Part shown: piece by piece, positions 6,421 to 14,867 of the stretch
Layout of the letters: the number at the start of each line of letters is the position of its first letter
How positions within the stretch are numbered: position 1 is the first letter of the stretch
Origin: DATLYB01 sp964502525
GTDB taxonomy: Bacteria > Bacteroidota > Bacteroidia > Chitinophagales > CAIOSU01
Direction of reading: 5' to 3'
NCBI GenBank assembly: GCA_964502525.1
Contig: CAZCXH010000062.1
Coordinates: 1-25,403, forward strand
Length of the DNA stretch: 25,403 nucleotides
Position numbers and translations under genes: made by a program
The notes under the pieces: model-generated
Told to the model about the DNA's origin: nothing
The model's input: the letters and a program-made list of their open reading frames with translations, nothing else
Database searches by the model: none

Positions 6421-6448
6421 GTAAACTGTAAACCGTAAACCATAAACT
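6421..6448 (+). repeat. Four tandem 7-nt units GTAAAC[CT]
   Basis: GTAAACT GTAAACC GTAAACC ATAAACT in a row, in the 213-bp gap between two divergent genes (6348-6560). It could be a slippage-prone spacer or a binding site array. The rest of the gap is AT-rich and holds the candidate promoter at 6485-6515. Confidence 0.8.
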
Positions 6449-6484
6449 AACTTTAAGTTACTCCAAAATCTCCAAAATCTGTAC

Positions 6485-6515
6485 TTTTTTATCCCTTAGA
6501 GCCGATTTAATATTG
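6485..6515 (+). promoter_or_regulatory. Candidate promoter of the secreted SprB-repeat protein
   Basis: TTTT (6485-6488), 19 nt, then TAATATTG (6508-6515): one mismatch in each box against TTTG-N19-TAnnTTTG of the Bacteroidota. It would place the transcript start near 6522 and leave a leader of about 40 bases before the ATG at 6561. Confidence 0.4.
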
Positions 6516-6560
6516 TAGCGTGAAGAACTGTAATTTATCTAACTTTCAAAAACACGTAAT

Positions 6561-9500
6561 ATGAAACCAACATTATTCAACCGCTGCCTCGCTCTGCTCA
6601 TTGCCGCTTTTTGCTTTTCGTCTGCGGTCAAAGCCCAGCCCACCGCCAATTTCACTGCCAGCGTCACTTCCGGATGCGCCCCGCTCAGAGTCGAGTTCGA
6701 CAACAACTCAACCAACTCCATCGAGTGGGATTGGAACTTTGGCGATGGCGCCATTTCGTATGATGAAAACCCCGTACATTTCTATTCAACGCCCGGCACA
6801 TACACCGTGACGCTCACCGCCTATGGCACAGGAGCTTCCGATACGGAGACAAAAACCAACTATATCACCGTTACGGGCTTTGAGGTTGAAGTGGAAGTAA
6901 CTCACGCCAATTGCGGTTTATCCAACGGCAGCATTGATGTGACCGTTGGCGGCACTCCCCCCATTACCTATTCCTGGAGCAACGGGGCAACTTCGCAAGA
7001 CCTTAACAATCTCGCTGTCGGCAATTACCGCGTGACCATCACCGACAGCAGCGGATGCGTTTTCACCGAAACGTATCTCGTTGAAAATGCCAACCACCTC
7101 ACGCTGTCGGCAGTGAACACGAATGTCAGCACGGCTGGCGGTTCTGATGGAGCCATTAATCTCACTGTTACGGGCGGCACCGCTCCATATTCTTATATTT
7201 GGAACAATGGCGAGACAACGCAAAACCTCGCCAACCTGCCTGTCGGTACTTATTGTGTGCTGGTTACTGATTTCAATGGCTGCGCGGAAGATGGGTGTTT
7301 CGACATTGAACAGCCCAATCCCTGCGCTGACTTCGAAGTGAATTTCCAGATCACCGATGCAAGTTGCGGTTCTGCAAATGGCAGCATCAACCTATCAGTT
7401 ACAGGCGGAACACCTCCTTATTCATACTCATGGTCAAACGGTTCCGATGATCAGGATTTATCCAACCTCACACATGGTTCTTACCGCGTCACGGTTGAAG
7501 ACACAAGCGGTTGCCGCTTCACGGAAACGTTCATTGTTGAATCATCAGGCAATCTCACTATCACCGGTTCTGTCTCTCATATTGTTCCCGGAGTTCGCAT
7601 GGGTGCTATTGAACTCACTGTCACCGGGGGCGCTCCACCCTACTCTTACAGTTGGTCAAATGGTGAAACAGGAAGGATTGTTGACGGGCTTGCAGCGGGA
7701 ACGTATTGCGTCACGGTAACAGACGCGAACGGATGCTCTGCCGACAAGTGCTTCCTGATTGAAACCGTACAGGGATGCAACCTCGTGATCACCGGCTCAG
7801 TGCGCGATGCCACTCCGGGCGCAGCCGATGGTAGGATTGAACCATTCGTCACTGGCGGCACGGTTCCTTACACCTACTCATGGTCAACCGGTTCCAACGA
7901 CAGAATTATTGAAAATCTTTCCATCGGAACTTATTGCCTGAGCGTGACTGATGCCAACGGATGTTCTGCCGATCATTGCTTTCATGTGGAAGCCGCAACA
8001 ACGCCCTGCAGCATGACCGTCAGCGGCACAGTCACCGATGTCAGCGGTCCCGGTCAGGATGATGGAAGAATCAATATCACCATCGCTGGCGGAACATCGC
8101 CCTACACTTACCGCTGGTCGAATGGCGAAACTGGTAGAAATGTTGACGGTCTTGAAATCGGTCAGTATTGCGTGACGGTGACCGATGTGAACGGATGCAT
8201 TGCGGATAAGTGCTTTGTGGTAGAGGTGGCACAGGGCGGTTGCGGTGGCTTTGCATTCACATTTCAAATCACGGATGCAAGCTGTGGCTCCGCCAATGGC
8301 GGAATCAACCTCATCGTTTCTGGCGGAACGCCTCCCTACTCGTACACATGGACAAACGGCTCCACGGATGAAGACCTCTACAATCTTGCAGCAGGTTCTT
8401 ATCGTTTCACAGTAACAGATTCTGCCGGGTGCGCCTTGCACGAAACGCTGCATGTGGAAACCGCTGCCAATAATCTCAGCATTTCTGCGAGCATTACCGA
8501 TGTGAGCGCTGCTGGTGCGATGGATGGCGCAATCAATCTTACTGTCACGGGTGGAACTCCTCCCTATTCTTACAACTGGACGCATGGCGACAACACACAA
8601 AATATCTCTGGTCTTGAAGACGGAACATATTGCGTCCTTGTCGTTGACGCCAACGGCTGCGCGGAAGATGGGTGTTTCGAAGTGGAAGGTGTAGGGTGTA
8701 ATGATTTTGGCGTCACCGGAAATGTGGGCAATGATCCCTGTGGCGCCCCGATGGGGTATATTAACATCACCGTACAGTTCGGCACTCCGCCATATTACTA
8801 TAATTGGTCTAATGGCGACACGACAGAAGACCTTTTTAGCATCCCTGCCGGAAACTATACCGTGACGGTTGAAGACAATGGCTCATGCAGAACCGTGAAA
8901 ACATTCACGGTCGGACATGCCGGTGGATTCCAGATCACAGGGGTAGTCACTCCTTCCACTGCCGGTGCGGCAACGGGCGCCATCACCATCTCCATGAGCG
9001 GTGGCACTGCGCCTTACACGTTCGATTGGTCCAACGGAGAAACCACCCAAAACATTGACAACCTCGCTCCCGGACAGTACTGCGTGCTCGTGACGGATTC
9101 AGCCGGATGCATTGAAGACAAATGCTTCACCGTAGGCGCCACGGGCGGCTGCGGAGCTTTCTACGTCACCGCGTGGGATGACATTTCCCTCTGCGAGCCG
9201 GGAACCGTGACGCTCGAAGCCAATGCCTTCGAGGGCGCGCTTCCCTACTCTTACTCGTGGTCAACCGGCAGCGATGACCGCATCACGCAGGTGCAGGTAA
9301 CAACGACCACCCTATTCGCAGTGACCGCCACTGATGACAACGGCTGCACCTCCACCGACTCCGTCACCGTTTTCGTAGTGAACAGCGCCAGCACGATGGG
9401 CGTGACATCCGACTCATTCTCCGTCTGCCGTGGCGACACCGTTCAGCTTGCTGCCTATGGTGGCGACACTTATTACTGGGATCCGGGCAACGGGCTTTCC

Positions 9501-10625
9501 GACCGCACCTCCGCCACTCCGCTCGCCTCGCCTGAAGAAACGAAAGACTACTGGGTGCGCATCGAAGACGGATCGTGCCACGTTACGTTCTGGGTGCATG
9601 TGGAGGTGGATGAAGATTGCGTGTGGGCCGGTGACGCCAACAGCGATGGCGTGGCGAACAACAATGACGTGCTTGCCATCGGCATCGGCAACGGCATCAG
9701 CGGCTTCCCGCGCCCCAACGCCACCAATGCTTGGAACGGGCAATATTGCCCCGACTGGTTTCTCGCGCTCGCAAGCGGTCCGAACCTGAAACATGTTGAC
9801 TGCGATGGTGACGGCACCATCAACAGCGCTGACACATTGCCGATTTTCCTGAACTATGGATTAACGCACAACAAATCGGGCGGCAGAGTGGGGCAGAAGT
9901 TCGTTGACCCGGAGTTGTATTTCGACCTGCCTGACGACACCGCCCTTGCCGGGCAGCACCTTGACGTGCCCGTTTACCTCGGCACCAATGATTTGCAGGT
10001 GAGCAATTTCTACGGCATCGCATTCACCGTAAATTATGATAATGCGATTGTGGAGGAAAACACGATGTCATTCGCTCCCGTCAATTCCTTCGCGGGCAAC
10101 ATGGGCGACCTGCTGAGCTTCGATTATGATATGTATGGAGAAGAAAAGATGGACGTGGCGCTCACCCGCCTCAACCGCGTGAGCGTGGGCGGCTGGGGGC
10201 AAATCGGCACCATCAGCTTCACGATGAAAGACGACATCTCCGGGAAAGACTTCCTCGTGCTGCCGCTGCTGCTCTCGTTCAGCAGTGTGCGCGCCATTGA
10301 CAACAATGAAAATGAGATGACGCTGTTCTACGATGGGGGCACCATCTATGTGAAACAGGAACTGTCGGGGATAGCGCAGATGAACAATGATTTGAATATT
10401 TCCATCTACCCGAACCCCGCAAGCGATGTGCTGCATATCACCGCGAAACACGGAAGCATGAGAGAAGCGCTGCTGATGGATTTGGTTGGAAAAGAAATAT
10501 TCAGAAATACGCTAACCAATAACAACGCAACGCTCGACATGAGCAGCCTCCCGGCAGGCAGCTACTTGCTGAAGATAAAGATGGCGGAAGGCGAGGTGGT
10601 GAGAAGGATTGTAGTGGGAAAGTGA
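6561..10625 (+). CDS. Secreted PKD / SprB-repeat protein with dockerin-like, cohesin-like and T9SS sorting domains
   Basis: 1354 residues. Signal peptide about 1-26 (LALLIAAFCFSSAVKA). A PKD domain (27-107, WDWNFGDG) is followed by ten SprB-like modules of about 75 residues, each with GGT.PY.Y.WSNG...Q.L..L..G.Y.V.V.D..GC, to about residue 865; then two Ig-like segments. Residues 1021-1110 carry two Ca2+-loop dockerin-like halves (GDANSDGVANNND, DCDGDGTINSAD), then a cohesin-like beta domain to about 1270. The last ~75 residues (SIYPNPASDVLHI ... GSYLLKIKMAEGEVV) are a type A T9SS sorting domain. The role is inferred as a surface or secreted adhesin. The repeats alternate between two subtypes. 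The stretch from about 9150 to 10380 is visibly richer in G and C at third positions than the repeats before it. Confidence 0.9.
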   Translation: MKPTLFNRCLALLIAAFCFSSAVKAQPTANFTASVTSGCAPLRVEFDNNSTNSIEWDWNFGDGAISYDENPVHFYSTPGTYTVTLTAYGTGASDTETKTNYITVTGFEVEVEVTHANCGLSNGSIDVTVGGTPPITYSWSNGATSQDLNNLAVGNYRVTITDSSGCVFTETYLVENANHLTLSAVNTNVSTAGGSDGAINLTVTGGTAPYSYIWNNGETTQNLANLPVGTYCVLVTDFNGCAEDGCFDIEQPNPCADFEVNFQITDASCGSANGSINLSVTGGTPPYSYSWSNGSDDQDLSNLTHGSYRVTVEDTSGCRFTETFIVESSGNLTITGSVSHIVPGVRMGAIELTVTGGAPPYSYSWSNGETGRIVDGLAAGTYCVTVTDANGCSADKCFLIETVQGCNLVITGSVRDATPGAADGRIEPFVTGGTVPYTYSWSTGSNDRIIENLSIGTYCLSVTDANGCSADHCFHVEAATTPCSMTVSGTVTDVSGPGQDDGRINITIAGGTSPYTYRWSNGETGRNVDGLEIGQYCVTVTDVNGCIADKCFVVEVAQGGCGGFAFTFQITDASCGSANGGINLIVSGGTPPYSYTWTNGSTDEDLYNLAAGSYRFTVTDSAGCALHETLHVETAANNLSISASITDVSAAGAMDGAINLTVTGGTPPYSYNWTHGDNTQNISGLEDGTYCVLVVDANGCAEDGCFEVEGVGCNDFGVTGNVGNDPCGAPMGYINITVQFGTPPYYYNWSNGDTTEDLFSIPAGNYTVTVEDNGSCRTVKTFTVGHAGGFQITGVVTPSTAGAATGAITISMSGGTAPYTFDWSNGETTQNIDNLAPGQYCVLVTDSAGCIEDKCFTVGATGGCGAFYVTAWDDISLCEPGTVTLEANAFEGALPYSYSWSTGSDDRITQVQVTTTTLFAVTATDDNGCTSTDSVTVFVVNSASTMGVTSDSFSVCRGDTVQLAAYGGDTYYWDPGNGLSDRTSATPLASPEETKDYWVRIEDGSCHVTFWVHVEVDEDCVWAGDANSDGVANNNDVLAIGIGNGISGFPRPNATNAWNGQYCPDWFLALASGPNLKHVDCDGDGTINSADTLPIFLNYGLTHNKSGGRVGQKFVDPELYFDLPDDTALAGQHLDVPVYLGTNDLQVSNFYGIAFTVNYDNAIVEENTMSFAPVNSFAGNMGDLLSFDYDMYGEEKMDVALTRLNRVSVGGWGQIGTISFTMKDDISGKDFLVLPLLLSFSSVRAIDNNENEMTLFYDGGTIYVKQELSGIAQMNNDLNISIYPNPASDVLHITAKHGSMREALLMDLVGKEIFRNTLTNNNATLDMSSLPAGSYLLKIKMAEGEVVRRIVVGK

Positions 10626-10637
10626 GTAAACACTTCC

Positions 10638-10928
10638 CTACTTCTGCCACAACCTGGGATTACGACTCAAGTGAAATACTGCGACTACGACAATTTTTTG
10701 TCCGTCAATAAAATAGAAGATGCCGTAAGGGAAGCGGGCAACTAAAGCACAACGGATATTCTTGTGCCTTACCTGGCATAAAAAAGGGTTAGCAGTAATT
10801 ACCTGAAGTTTCGCCTCAACGCATAGAAAAAACTCAGCACCAAGCCCGGCTCGTTGATTCTCATACCATGTATAGGCTTCCGAAAGGTGCTTTTCCGCCC
10901 TTTTGCGAATAATGAGACGATAGCTCAT
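10638..10928 (-). CDS. RelE/ParE family toxin
   Basis: A 96-residue protein starting MSYRLIIRKRAEKHLSEAYT, the typical first strand and helix of ParE-like toxins, with WYENQRAGLGAEFF as the second helix start and the late strands NIRCALVARFPYGIFYFIDG and IVVVAVFHLSRNPRLW, where FHLSRNP is the usual ParE/RelE ending. It ends 12 bases after the stop of the convergent SprB-repeat gene. Its ATG overlaps the stop of the antitoxin gene by four bases. The toxin target is not predictable from the sequence. Confidence 0.9.
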   Translation of the reverse strand: MSYRLIIRKRAEKHLSEAYTWYENQRAGLGAEFFLCVEAKLQVITANPFLCQVRHKNIRCALVARFPYGIFYFIDGQKIVVVAVFHLSRNPRLWQK

Positions 10929-11146
10929 TTTCCTCTCATAACCCTCTTCTTAATCTCTTCCCATGATGAGCCATCTTCCGGATTTTTTGAGTAGGCTTTC
11001 ATTTCCTCTTCCAGAAAACTGATTTGCTCAGGGCTTAATTGGTATTGATGTTGAGAGTTTTCTTCATTTGCAATGCTGTCCCAAATCGCTTCGACAAGCA
11101 GTATGCGTTCGGGAATGCTAAGCTTTAGGATTTCAGGAAGTGACAT
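10925..11146 (-). CDS. Addiction module antitoxin (putative addiction module component family)
   Basis: 73 residues, starting MSLPEILKLSIPERILLVEA and continuing IWDSI, the hallmark of the small antitoxin family described as putative addiction module components and found before ParE/RelE toxins. The second half (LSPEQISFLEEEMKAYSKNP, then GSSWEEIKKRV) is the usual toxin-wrapping tail with the conserved SWEE. A TATCTTTA box (minus strand, 11166-11173) lies about 19 bases upstream of the ATG and may be its -7 element. Confidence 0.88.
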   Translation of the reverse strand: MSLPEILKLSIPERILLVEAIWDSIANEENSQHQYQLSPEQISFLEEEMKAYSKNPEDGSSWEEIKKRVMRGK

Positions 11147-11158
11147 TGCATAGTTTTT

Positions 11159-11428
11159 TCATTGATAAAGATACGCGGTTTCTACCGTGATATAATCATC
11201 GGTTGGCGCATGCCCATTGGGGTTGAAGTTGTCGCATTCCCAAAGCGGGTTGATATGGCTGTAACCTCCTCCCCTTCTCTCGCTTATTTTTTCTCCCTGG
11301 CTGGCATCCGGTTTTCTTTGCTCTGCACGCTCATCTGCAAAGTGAGAAGTGAATCACCCCGCAACAAATCCCAGAATGGTAAATATCAGCGCACCGGCAA
11401 CAGAAAATATTACATGCCTGTTCTCCAT
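11159..11428 (-). pseudogene. Remnant of a membrane-anchored protein gene, interrupted by an in-frame TGA
   Basis: Reading on the minus strand from ATG 11428 gives MENRHVIFSVAGALIFTILG plus FVAG and then TGA (11356-11354). In the same frame a further 64 codons stay open: a charged linker, then RRGGGYSHINPLWECDNFNP and on to TGA at 11161. A membrane anchor followed by a charged linker and the phrase GGY..INPL.ECD is a pattern I recall at the start of extracytoplasmic serine-hydrolase-like proteins, so both parts look like one gene start whose rest is gone, cut off next to the antitoxin gene at 11146. The family link is from memory and weak; the common frame is seen directly. The 24-codon first part could alternatively be a small membrane peptide. 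Nothing is seen in 11429-11611. Confidence 0.5.
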
Positions 11429-11611
11429 TCTTATCTTGTTTTCTTCCTGTTGCCCTGAAAAAATTGAGGAGCGAATTTCACGCGTTTCCGTTGAAAGGAA
11501 CCGTGTATAAAATAGGGTATCAAATTTTCAAAGCGGTTACATACGGTTGCATTCATTTAGAATCCTTTGTAAATCCTTGCACAAGTGAAATGAAACTCAT
11601 ACGTTTGGAAG

Positions 11612-14482
11612 ATGAAAACATTATTCCTCCTCCTCATATCCTGCACCGCAGCGATCACGGCAGTTCAGTCGCAGCATTCATCAGGGCTTTGCGGCTCGCA
11701 GCAGTTGCACGACCGGCTGATGCAAACCAACCTGCAATACAGAACCGACTTCCTTAAACGCGAAACGCTGGTGAGGGAAAAGGTGGCCGAACTTTCATCG
11801 CAGCGCAGAGGACCCACTGTATATACCATCCCGGTAGTTGTGCACGTGATTCATCTGGGGGAAGCCGTTGGAACGGGAACAAACCTTGCTGATGCCGTGA
11901 TAATTGACGGCATCACCGGTTTGAACAACCGTTTTCGGGCTGTGAGCGGGATTAACAGTGTGGATACGCAAATCGAATTTTGCCTTGCCGTAAGAGATCC
12001 GAATGGCAACCCGACTTCGGGCATCGTAAGGGTTGACGGCTCAGGCGTAACCGGCTATGCGAATTATGGAATTTGCAGCGATTCCGGTGTAACTGAAACA
12101 GTGATAAAAGATTTGAGCAGATGGCCAACGGCAGACTATTATAATATATGGGTTGTAAATACGATATGCGGTTCAGCGGCATATGCCTACTTCCCTTCAG
12201 GAACTCCATACGATGGACTCACCATCGCGCATGATTATTACTGGGATGGATTGCTGACGCATGAAATGGGACACGGGTTTTTCCTGTTTCATACCTTCGA
12301 GGGTGATGGCTTTAATGCGTATTGCCCGGTGGATACCAACTGTCTTGTTGACGGAGACAGGGTTTGCGACACTCCGCCTCACAAGGCGGGAGATTGCACC
12401 AACCCGTGCAGCCCAACGGGAGTGTGGGAAAATTCCGTCAAAAATTATCTGTCATATTGCGGAGCCGTTAACTGGGAGAGATTCACGCAGGGGCAGAAAG
12501 ACAGGATGCTCGCTGCTTTGCAGGTTCCGCCTCGCGCAAGCCTGCTGAACTCTCTGGCATGCACGTCAAGCGCCTGCAATCCGCCATGCAGCGATGGCAA
12601 TTTCTGCACAATTGATGTTTGCGATAACGGGACTTGTGTTTATCAGCCAAGAATATGCAACGACCGGGATCCGTGCACAACTGATCAATGCCTGAGCGGT
12701 GGATGCAGCTATTCGCCAACCGGCAACTGCATTTGCGCAACACCGTCAATTGCCATCCCGGATATTGACACGGTGAATGACGTGATAACGGTGAATGATA
12801 CCGGTTTTGTCAGCGACCTGAATGTAAAAATCAAAATAAGCCATACCTATGCGTCCGACCTTGACATATTTTTAAGAAGCCCGATGGGAACTGAAGTTTC
12901 CTTAATCAGCGATCAATGCAACGGCTACGATAATATTGAATTGACTTTTGACGATGAAGGCGGCAGTTTGTATTGTCCCGCTGACAGTTTTGTCAATACA
13001 TTGCCCGATGGATGGCTTTCCGCTTTTGATGGAGAAAGTGTGAGCGGCAGTTGGACGCTGTTCGTTGCCGATGATGCAACGGATGATACGGGAGTATTGA
13101 TGGAATGGTGTCTTATTCCAACAATAGCCGGGTGCTTGTCAGCCCTTGATTGCAATGACGGTGACCCTTGCACATCTGACCAATGCAATGCGGGCAGTTG
13201 CGCCCACAATCCTGTCGCCTGCAATGCCGCGATATCCGGTGGAATTTTTTCTGAGACAGGTTCGCCTGTAAATGGCGCAACCATCAGCCTCACAGGCTCC
13301 AATACCAATTCAATGATTACCGGAGCCAACGGGCTTTACAGCTTTAATGTTTCTGCCGGAGGCAGCTACACTGTTTCACCGTCAAAAAACAATGATATTA
13401 CCGTCAGCAATGGCGTCACCACATTTGACATCGTATTAATACAAAGGCAAATTCTTGCAATCCAGGCGCTTCCTTCTTCTTATAAGATAATCGCTGCTGA
13501 TGTGAACAATTCTTCATCCATCACCACGCTTGATATTCTTCACATGCGCTCCGTCATTCTTGGCAATGCTTCCTCCTTTCCGGGCGGGAGACTTTGGGCT
13601 TTTGTTCCCGATGATTACGCATTTGCCAATCCCCAGAATCCCTTTCCTTTTCAAAGCAGCCGGACTTATCAAAACCTCAGCGCAAGCATCACCGGTCAGG
13701 ATTTCATAGGTATCAAGTTAGGTGACGTCAATGGGAGTTGGAACCCTAACATGCCCAAGCAAGCCGCAACAGGCGATGTAAAATTCAAGATGGATGAGCA
13801 TAGCTTTCTGCCCGATGATGAGTTTTCAATCCCCGTCAAAGTAAGAGATTTCAAAAACATCATCGGCTATCAATTCACTCTATCATGGGATGCAAGCGTT
13901 TTGTCATTGCTTGAAATAAACAACAAATCCCTGAAAGGTTACTACGGAGAATATAGCAAAAACGAAGGCTATCTCACCACCACATGGTATGATGAGATGA
14001 CAAACGCAGTGACGCTCGATGATGATGCGGTGGCGTTTGAGATGAAGTTCAAAGTGATTGGCGCCAACGGCAGTTTCTCGCCCATCACCCTCGGCTCAGA
14101 GCTAACCGCCAGCGAAGCCTACAACGAGAATCTTGATTTGCTGAACATCGTGCCGCAGAATGGGATGGTGAAAGTGGGAGATTGGTCTAACAGATTCCAT
14201 CCCTCGCAGGGATGGAATCTGTCGGTACAACCAAATCCCTTCACCAACGCCACCAACATCATCTTCGCTCTGCCGCAGGATGATGTTGTGAGCATTGCGA
14301 TTTATGACCTGCTCGGCAGGCAAATCAGAAAGACAGAAGCTGCTTCGTTTAGCGCAGGCGAACATTCCGTTGAATGGGATGGAGAGGATGATGCGGGCAA
14401 CAGACTAAGCAAAGGACTGTATCATGTTCGCATGTTCACGGAGGCACATTCACAAAGCGTGAAGGCAGTGTTGCTGAGGTGA
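11612..14482 (+). CDS. Secreted M43-like metalloprotease with CTDC repeats, P domain and T9SS sorting domain
   Basis: 956 residues. Signal peptide about 1-20. Residues ~75-310 resemble M43 (pappalysin-like) proteases: YTIPVVVHVIH, then the zinc motif HEMGHGFFLFH (H217, E218, H221, H227), the phrase DRVCDTPP, and FTQGQKDRM. Two usual residues are altered: the motif glycine is F, and the Met-turn region reads NYLSYCG with L where M is expected. Then follow two Cys-rich CTDC repeats (~322-372), a proprotein-convertase P domain (~375-505), one more CTDC repeat (~508-537), a carboxypeptidase-regulatory-like beta domain (~540-615), a dockerin-like stretch (ADVNNSSSITTLDIL), a cohesin-like domain (~718-855) and a T9SS sorting domain (~870-956, PNPFTNATNI). 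It probably acts outside the cell. An 11-residue piece before the sorting domain is a translated palindromic repeat. Confidence 0.88.
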   Translation: MKTLFLLLISCTAAITAVQSQHSSGLCGSQQLHDRLMQTNLQYRTDFLKRETLVREKVAELSSQRRGPTVYTIPVVVHVIHLGEAVGTGTNLADAVIIDGITGLNNRFRAVSGINSVDTQIEFCLAVRDPNGNPTSGIVRVDGSGVTGYANYGICSDSGVTETVIKDLSRWPTADYYNIWVVNTICGSAAYAYFPSGTPYDGLTIAHDYYWDGLLTHEMGHGFFLFHTFEGDGFNAYCPVDTNCLVDGDRVCDTPPHKAGDCTNPCSPTGVWENSVKNYLSYCGAVNWERFTQGQKDRMLAALQVPPRASLLNSLACTSSACNPPCSDGNFCTIDVCDNGTCVYQPRICNDRDPCTTDQCLSGGCSYSPTGNCICATPSIAIPDIDTVNDVITVNDTGFVSDLNVKIKISHTYASDLDIFLRSPMGTEVSLISDQCNGYDNIELTFDDEGGSLYCPADSFVNTLPDGWLSAFDGESVSGSWTLFVADDATDDTGVLMEWCLIPTIAGCLSALDCNDGDPCTSDQCNAGSCAHNPVACNAAISGGIFSETGSPVNGATISLTGSNTNSMITGANGLYSFNVSAGGSYTVSPSKNNDITVSNGVTTFDIVLIQRQILAIQALPSSYKIIAADVNNSSSITTLDILHMRSVILGNASSFPGGRLWAFVPDDYAFANPQNPFPFQSSRTYQNLSASITGQDFIGIKLGDVNGSWNPNMPKQAATGDVKFKMDEHSFLPDDEFSIPVKVRDFKNIIGYQFTLSWDASVLSLLEINNKSLKGYYGEYSKNEGYLTTTWYDEMTNAVTLDDDAVAFEMKFKVIGANGSFSPITLGSELTASEAYNENLDLLNIVPQNGMVKVGDWSNRFHPSQGWNLSVQPNPFTNATNIIFALPQDDVVSIAIYDLLGRQIRKTEAASFSAGEHSVEWDGEDDAGNRLSKGLYHVRMFTEAHSQSVKAVLLR
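14190..14222. repeat. Perfect 15-bp inverted repeat inside the protease gene
   Basis: ACAGATTCCATCCCT, CGC, AGGGATGGAATCTGT. It is read through in frame (NRFHPSQGWNLS) just before the T9SS sorting domain. A near-identical copy lies at 14503-14535, after the stop codon. Confidence 0.9.
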
Positions 14483-14502
14483 AGTCTTGCCGAGTGAATT
14501 GA

Positions 14503-14535
14503 ACAGATTCCATCCCTCGCAGGGACGGAATCCGT
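14503..14535. repeat. Second copy of the 15-bp inverted repeat, after the protease stop
   Basis: Same left arm and loop as 14190-14222, with two T-to-C changes in the right arm; in RNA from the minus strand these become G-U pairs. It starts 20 bases after the stop at 14482. It could help end transcription as a hairpin, but no T-run follows. Confidence 0.85.
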
Positions 14536-14584
14536 CAAAGCTGGCATAACCCTCCAGCAGCAATATTAAGAGCGTTGTTTTCGG

Positions 14585-14592
14585 TATATTTG
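14585..14592 (+). promoter_or_regulatory. Candidate -7 box of the AbiE-like pair
   Basis: TATATTTG matches TAnnTTTG perfectly and ends 20 bases before the ATG at 14613. No TTTG is seen at the -33 position, so support is partial. Confidence 0.4.
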
Positions 14593-14612
14593 AGAAGAAA
14601 TCATCGCGCTGC

Positions 14613-14867
14613 ATGAAAGCCAGACCGAACATTCCAGCCCGTCTGCTGTGGGAATATGATTACGACTCCTTCAACTTCGACCGCTCCTATAAGATTGTCA
14701 TAGAGAGGGTGCTTCAGTTAGGCGATTTGAACGAATGGCGGGAAATGATGAAATACTACACCCGGCAGCAAATTTCCGATACCATCGAATGGTCGGCTCA
14801 ATTGGATGAAAGAGATAAACAGTTTTCCCGTTTATTTATGAATTCTGATATGCTGCATGCTGCATAA
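14613..14867 (+). CDS. Small protein upstream of AbiEii-type nucleotidyltransferase, probable antitoxin partner
   Basis: 84 residues: MKARPNIPARLLWEYDYDSF and on, with VIERVLQLGDLNEWREMMKY and YTRQQISDTIEWSAQLDERD. The R-LLWEYD start and the ERV-x-x-G-x-x-x-EW segment are the pattern I know from small proteins of the DUF6922 kind encoded before AbiEii nucleotidyltransferases. It is cytoplasmic and mainly helical, and overlaps the next gene by 11 bases. It is not a classical AbiEi with a winged-helix domain, so its antitoxin role rests on position only. Confidence 0.75.
   Translation: MKARPNIPARLLWEYDYDSFNFDRSYKIVIERVLQLGDLNEWREMMKYYTRQQISDTIEWSAQLDERDKQFSRLFMNSDMLHAA

Noticed and set aside
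11600..11607. TACGTTTG, a perfect -7 box before the protease gene
   Set aside because: It ends only four bases before the ATG, so transcription would start at or after the start codon; the true promoter is probably further upstream.
11162..11757. Plus-strand frames 11162-11458 and 11464-11757
   Set aside because: No family features; the first is antisense to the gene remnant, the second overlaps the start of the protease gene out of frame.
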